Below are positions 63,213 to 64,000 of a stretch of DNA of 64,000 bases, piece after piece; the first letter of the stretch is position 1; every line of letters starts with the position of its first letter. The notes below the pieces were generated by a model. It had not been told where the DNA came from. It worked only from the letters and a program-made list of their open reading frames with translations, and made no database searches. A program made the translations under genes and the position numbers. Location: assembly GCF_007830265.1 (NCBI RefSeq), contig NZ_VLKE01000001.1, positions 4,898,001-4,962,000 of the forward strand, given 5' to 3'. This DNA is from Micromonospora olivasterospora (lineage in GTDB: Bacteria > Actinomycetota > Actinomycetes > Mycobacteriales > Micromonosporaceae).

Positions 63213-64000
63213 ATGTTCGGACAGACCACCACGACCACACCACCACCCACCGACCGGGGCCTGGAGGACCTCGACGCGGCGGCGCTGGCGTACGCGGCGC
63301 GGATCGAGGGCCTGCCCCCGGAACGGCGGCAGGAGGCGCGCGACGACCTGGTGCGCTTCGCGCTGCCGTTCGCCGGCCGGCTCGCCCGCCGGTACCGGGG
63401 GCGGGGTGAGCCGTTGGAGGATCTGGAGCAGGTGGCCCGCCTCGGCCTGGTCAACGCCGTCGACCGGTACGACCCGGAACGCGGCTCGTTCACCGCGTAC
63501 GCGGCCATCACCATCGTCGGGGAGATCAAGCGGCACTTCCGCGACCGGACCTGGGGCGTGCACGTGCCCCGCCGGCTGCGCGACCTGATCCTGGAGGTCG
63601 GGCAGGCCACCGCGGCGCTGACCAGCGAGCTGTCCCGGGCCCCCACGGTCGCCGAGTTGGCCGAGCGGCTGGAGACGCCGGAGGAGGAGATCCTCGCGGC
63701 GCTGGAGTCCGCCGCCGGGTACAGCCCGGCGTCGCTGAACGCGCCGGTCGGCGGGGAGAGCTCGGCGGAGTTCGGCGACCTGGTCGGGGAGTCCGACAAC
63801 GCCCTGGAGTCGGTCGACGACCGGGTGACCGTCAGCGGGCTGCTGCACCGGCTGCCCTGGCGGGAGCGGCGCATCCTGGCGATGCGCTTCTACGGCAACC
63901 AGACGCAGGCGGAGATAGCCGCCCGCTTCGGCATCTCCCAGATGCACGTCTCCCGGCTGCTGTCCCGGGCGTTGACCTGGCTGCGCCAGGCGATGCTGGC
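63213..64000 (+). CDS. SigB/SigF-type RNA polymerase sigma factor (3' end outside window)
   Basis: ATG 63213, with GAGGGAGG 5 bases upstream, opens a frame that continues past the window edge. The 262 visible residues show sigma-70 group 3 structure. Region 2 has FAGRLARRYRGRGEPLEDLE and QVARLGLVNAVDRYDPERGS, then FTAYAAITIVGEIKRHFRDR; region 3 has VPRRLRDLILEVGQATAALT; region 4 has RLPWRERRILAMRFYGNQTQ and AEIAARFGISQMHVSRLLSR. This is the stress/sporulation sigma family of actinobacteria, normally controlled by an anti-sigma kinase and STAS antagonist. STAS genes lie at 25317 and 26431 but are not linked. Confidence 0.92.
   Translation, partial: MFGQTTTTTPPPTDRGLEDLDAAALAYAARIEGLPPERRQEARDDLVRFALPFAGRLARRYRGRGEPLEDLEQVARLGLVNAVDRYDPERGSFTAYAAITIVGEIKRHFRDRTWGVHVPRRLRDLILEVGQATAALTSELSRAPTVAELAERLETPEEEILAALESAAGYSPASLNAPVGGESSAEFGDLVGESDNALESVDDRVTVSGLLHRLPWRERRILAMRFYGNQTQAEIAARFGISQMHVSRLLSRALTWLRQAML

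Overview
The window is high-GC actinobacterial chromosome, most like Micromonospora or a close relative in the Micromonosporaceae. The evidence is very strong GC bias at third codon positions, many GTG/TTG starts, an XRE/DUF397 pair, an OmpR-type two-component pair, a SigB/SigF-type sigma factor, and GlgX-TreY-TreZ glycogen-to-trehalose genes. No rRNA, tRNA or CRISPR array was seen.

Layout. 1-1881: end of a sugar-transfer cluster (GT4, GT9). 1892-3053: a TerC/Alx membrane protein behind a yybP-ykoY (Mn2+) riboswitch whose expression platform can be read directly. 3085-5455: a sulfite-oxidase-like/flavin reductase/DUF6510 operon, then a GNAT acetyltransferase. 5456-7316: a decayed CoaD-like fragment, then XRE-DUF5753/DUF397. 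7331-13806: an insertion-sequence island with two nested insertions (ISAzo13 inside an IS4-type element; a second IS4-type element inside an ISAs1-type element), both IS4 elements with exact 10-bp target duplications. 13798-18399: a sigma-factor deletion scar, then a tightly overlapping operon (DUF2975, XRE, small ORF, anti-sigma-like protein, ABC ATPase, permease). 18584-24626: NDH-2-like dehydrogenase, AI-2E-family transporter, spermidine-synthase-like protein, IS110 transposase, frameshifted DUF2267 gene. 24861-34467: regulatory genes (two STAS proteins, response regulators, Ser/Thr kinase, histidine kinase) mixed with an EEP hydrolase, an OsmC/Ohr-like protein and a secreted transglycosylase-like protein. 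34619-39484: truncated AraC-type gene, VOC protein, and a small protein/methyltransferase/membrane sulfatase-like operon. 39718-50047: citrate synthase, GT4 glycogen-synthase-like gene, glgX-treY-treZ and a class A beta-lactamase. 50048-58064: an accessory stretch with an IS630 fragment, a regulator/PfkB-kinase operon, an ESX-like relic, IS701 and a carboxylate-amine ligase. 58248-64000: small membrane proteins, alpha/beta hydrolase, Vms1/eRF1-like protein, an unrecognised protein and the start of a SigF-type sigma gene.

Three features cut across the window. Two families of dispersed palindromic repeats (A at 4827, 23890 and 61354; B at 10768, 14417 and 35102) lie between genes or at gene ends. 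About ten recognisable genes are broken by frameshifts that all have the same sense (minus one relative to the expected frame), so a systematic missing-base error in this assembly should be excluded before calling them pseudogenes. Most of the very long open frames opposite real genes are GC-bias shadows.

Functionally, GlgX debranches glycogen and TreY/TreZ convert the maltodextrins to trehalose, with the divergent GT4 gene as a likely polymer-synthesis partner. The STAS proteins, phosphatase remnant, response regulators and sigma factor suggest partner-switching stress control.
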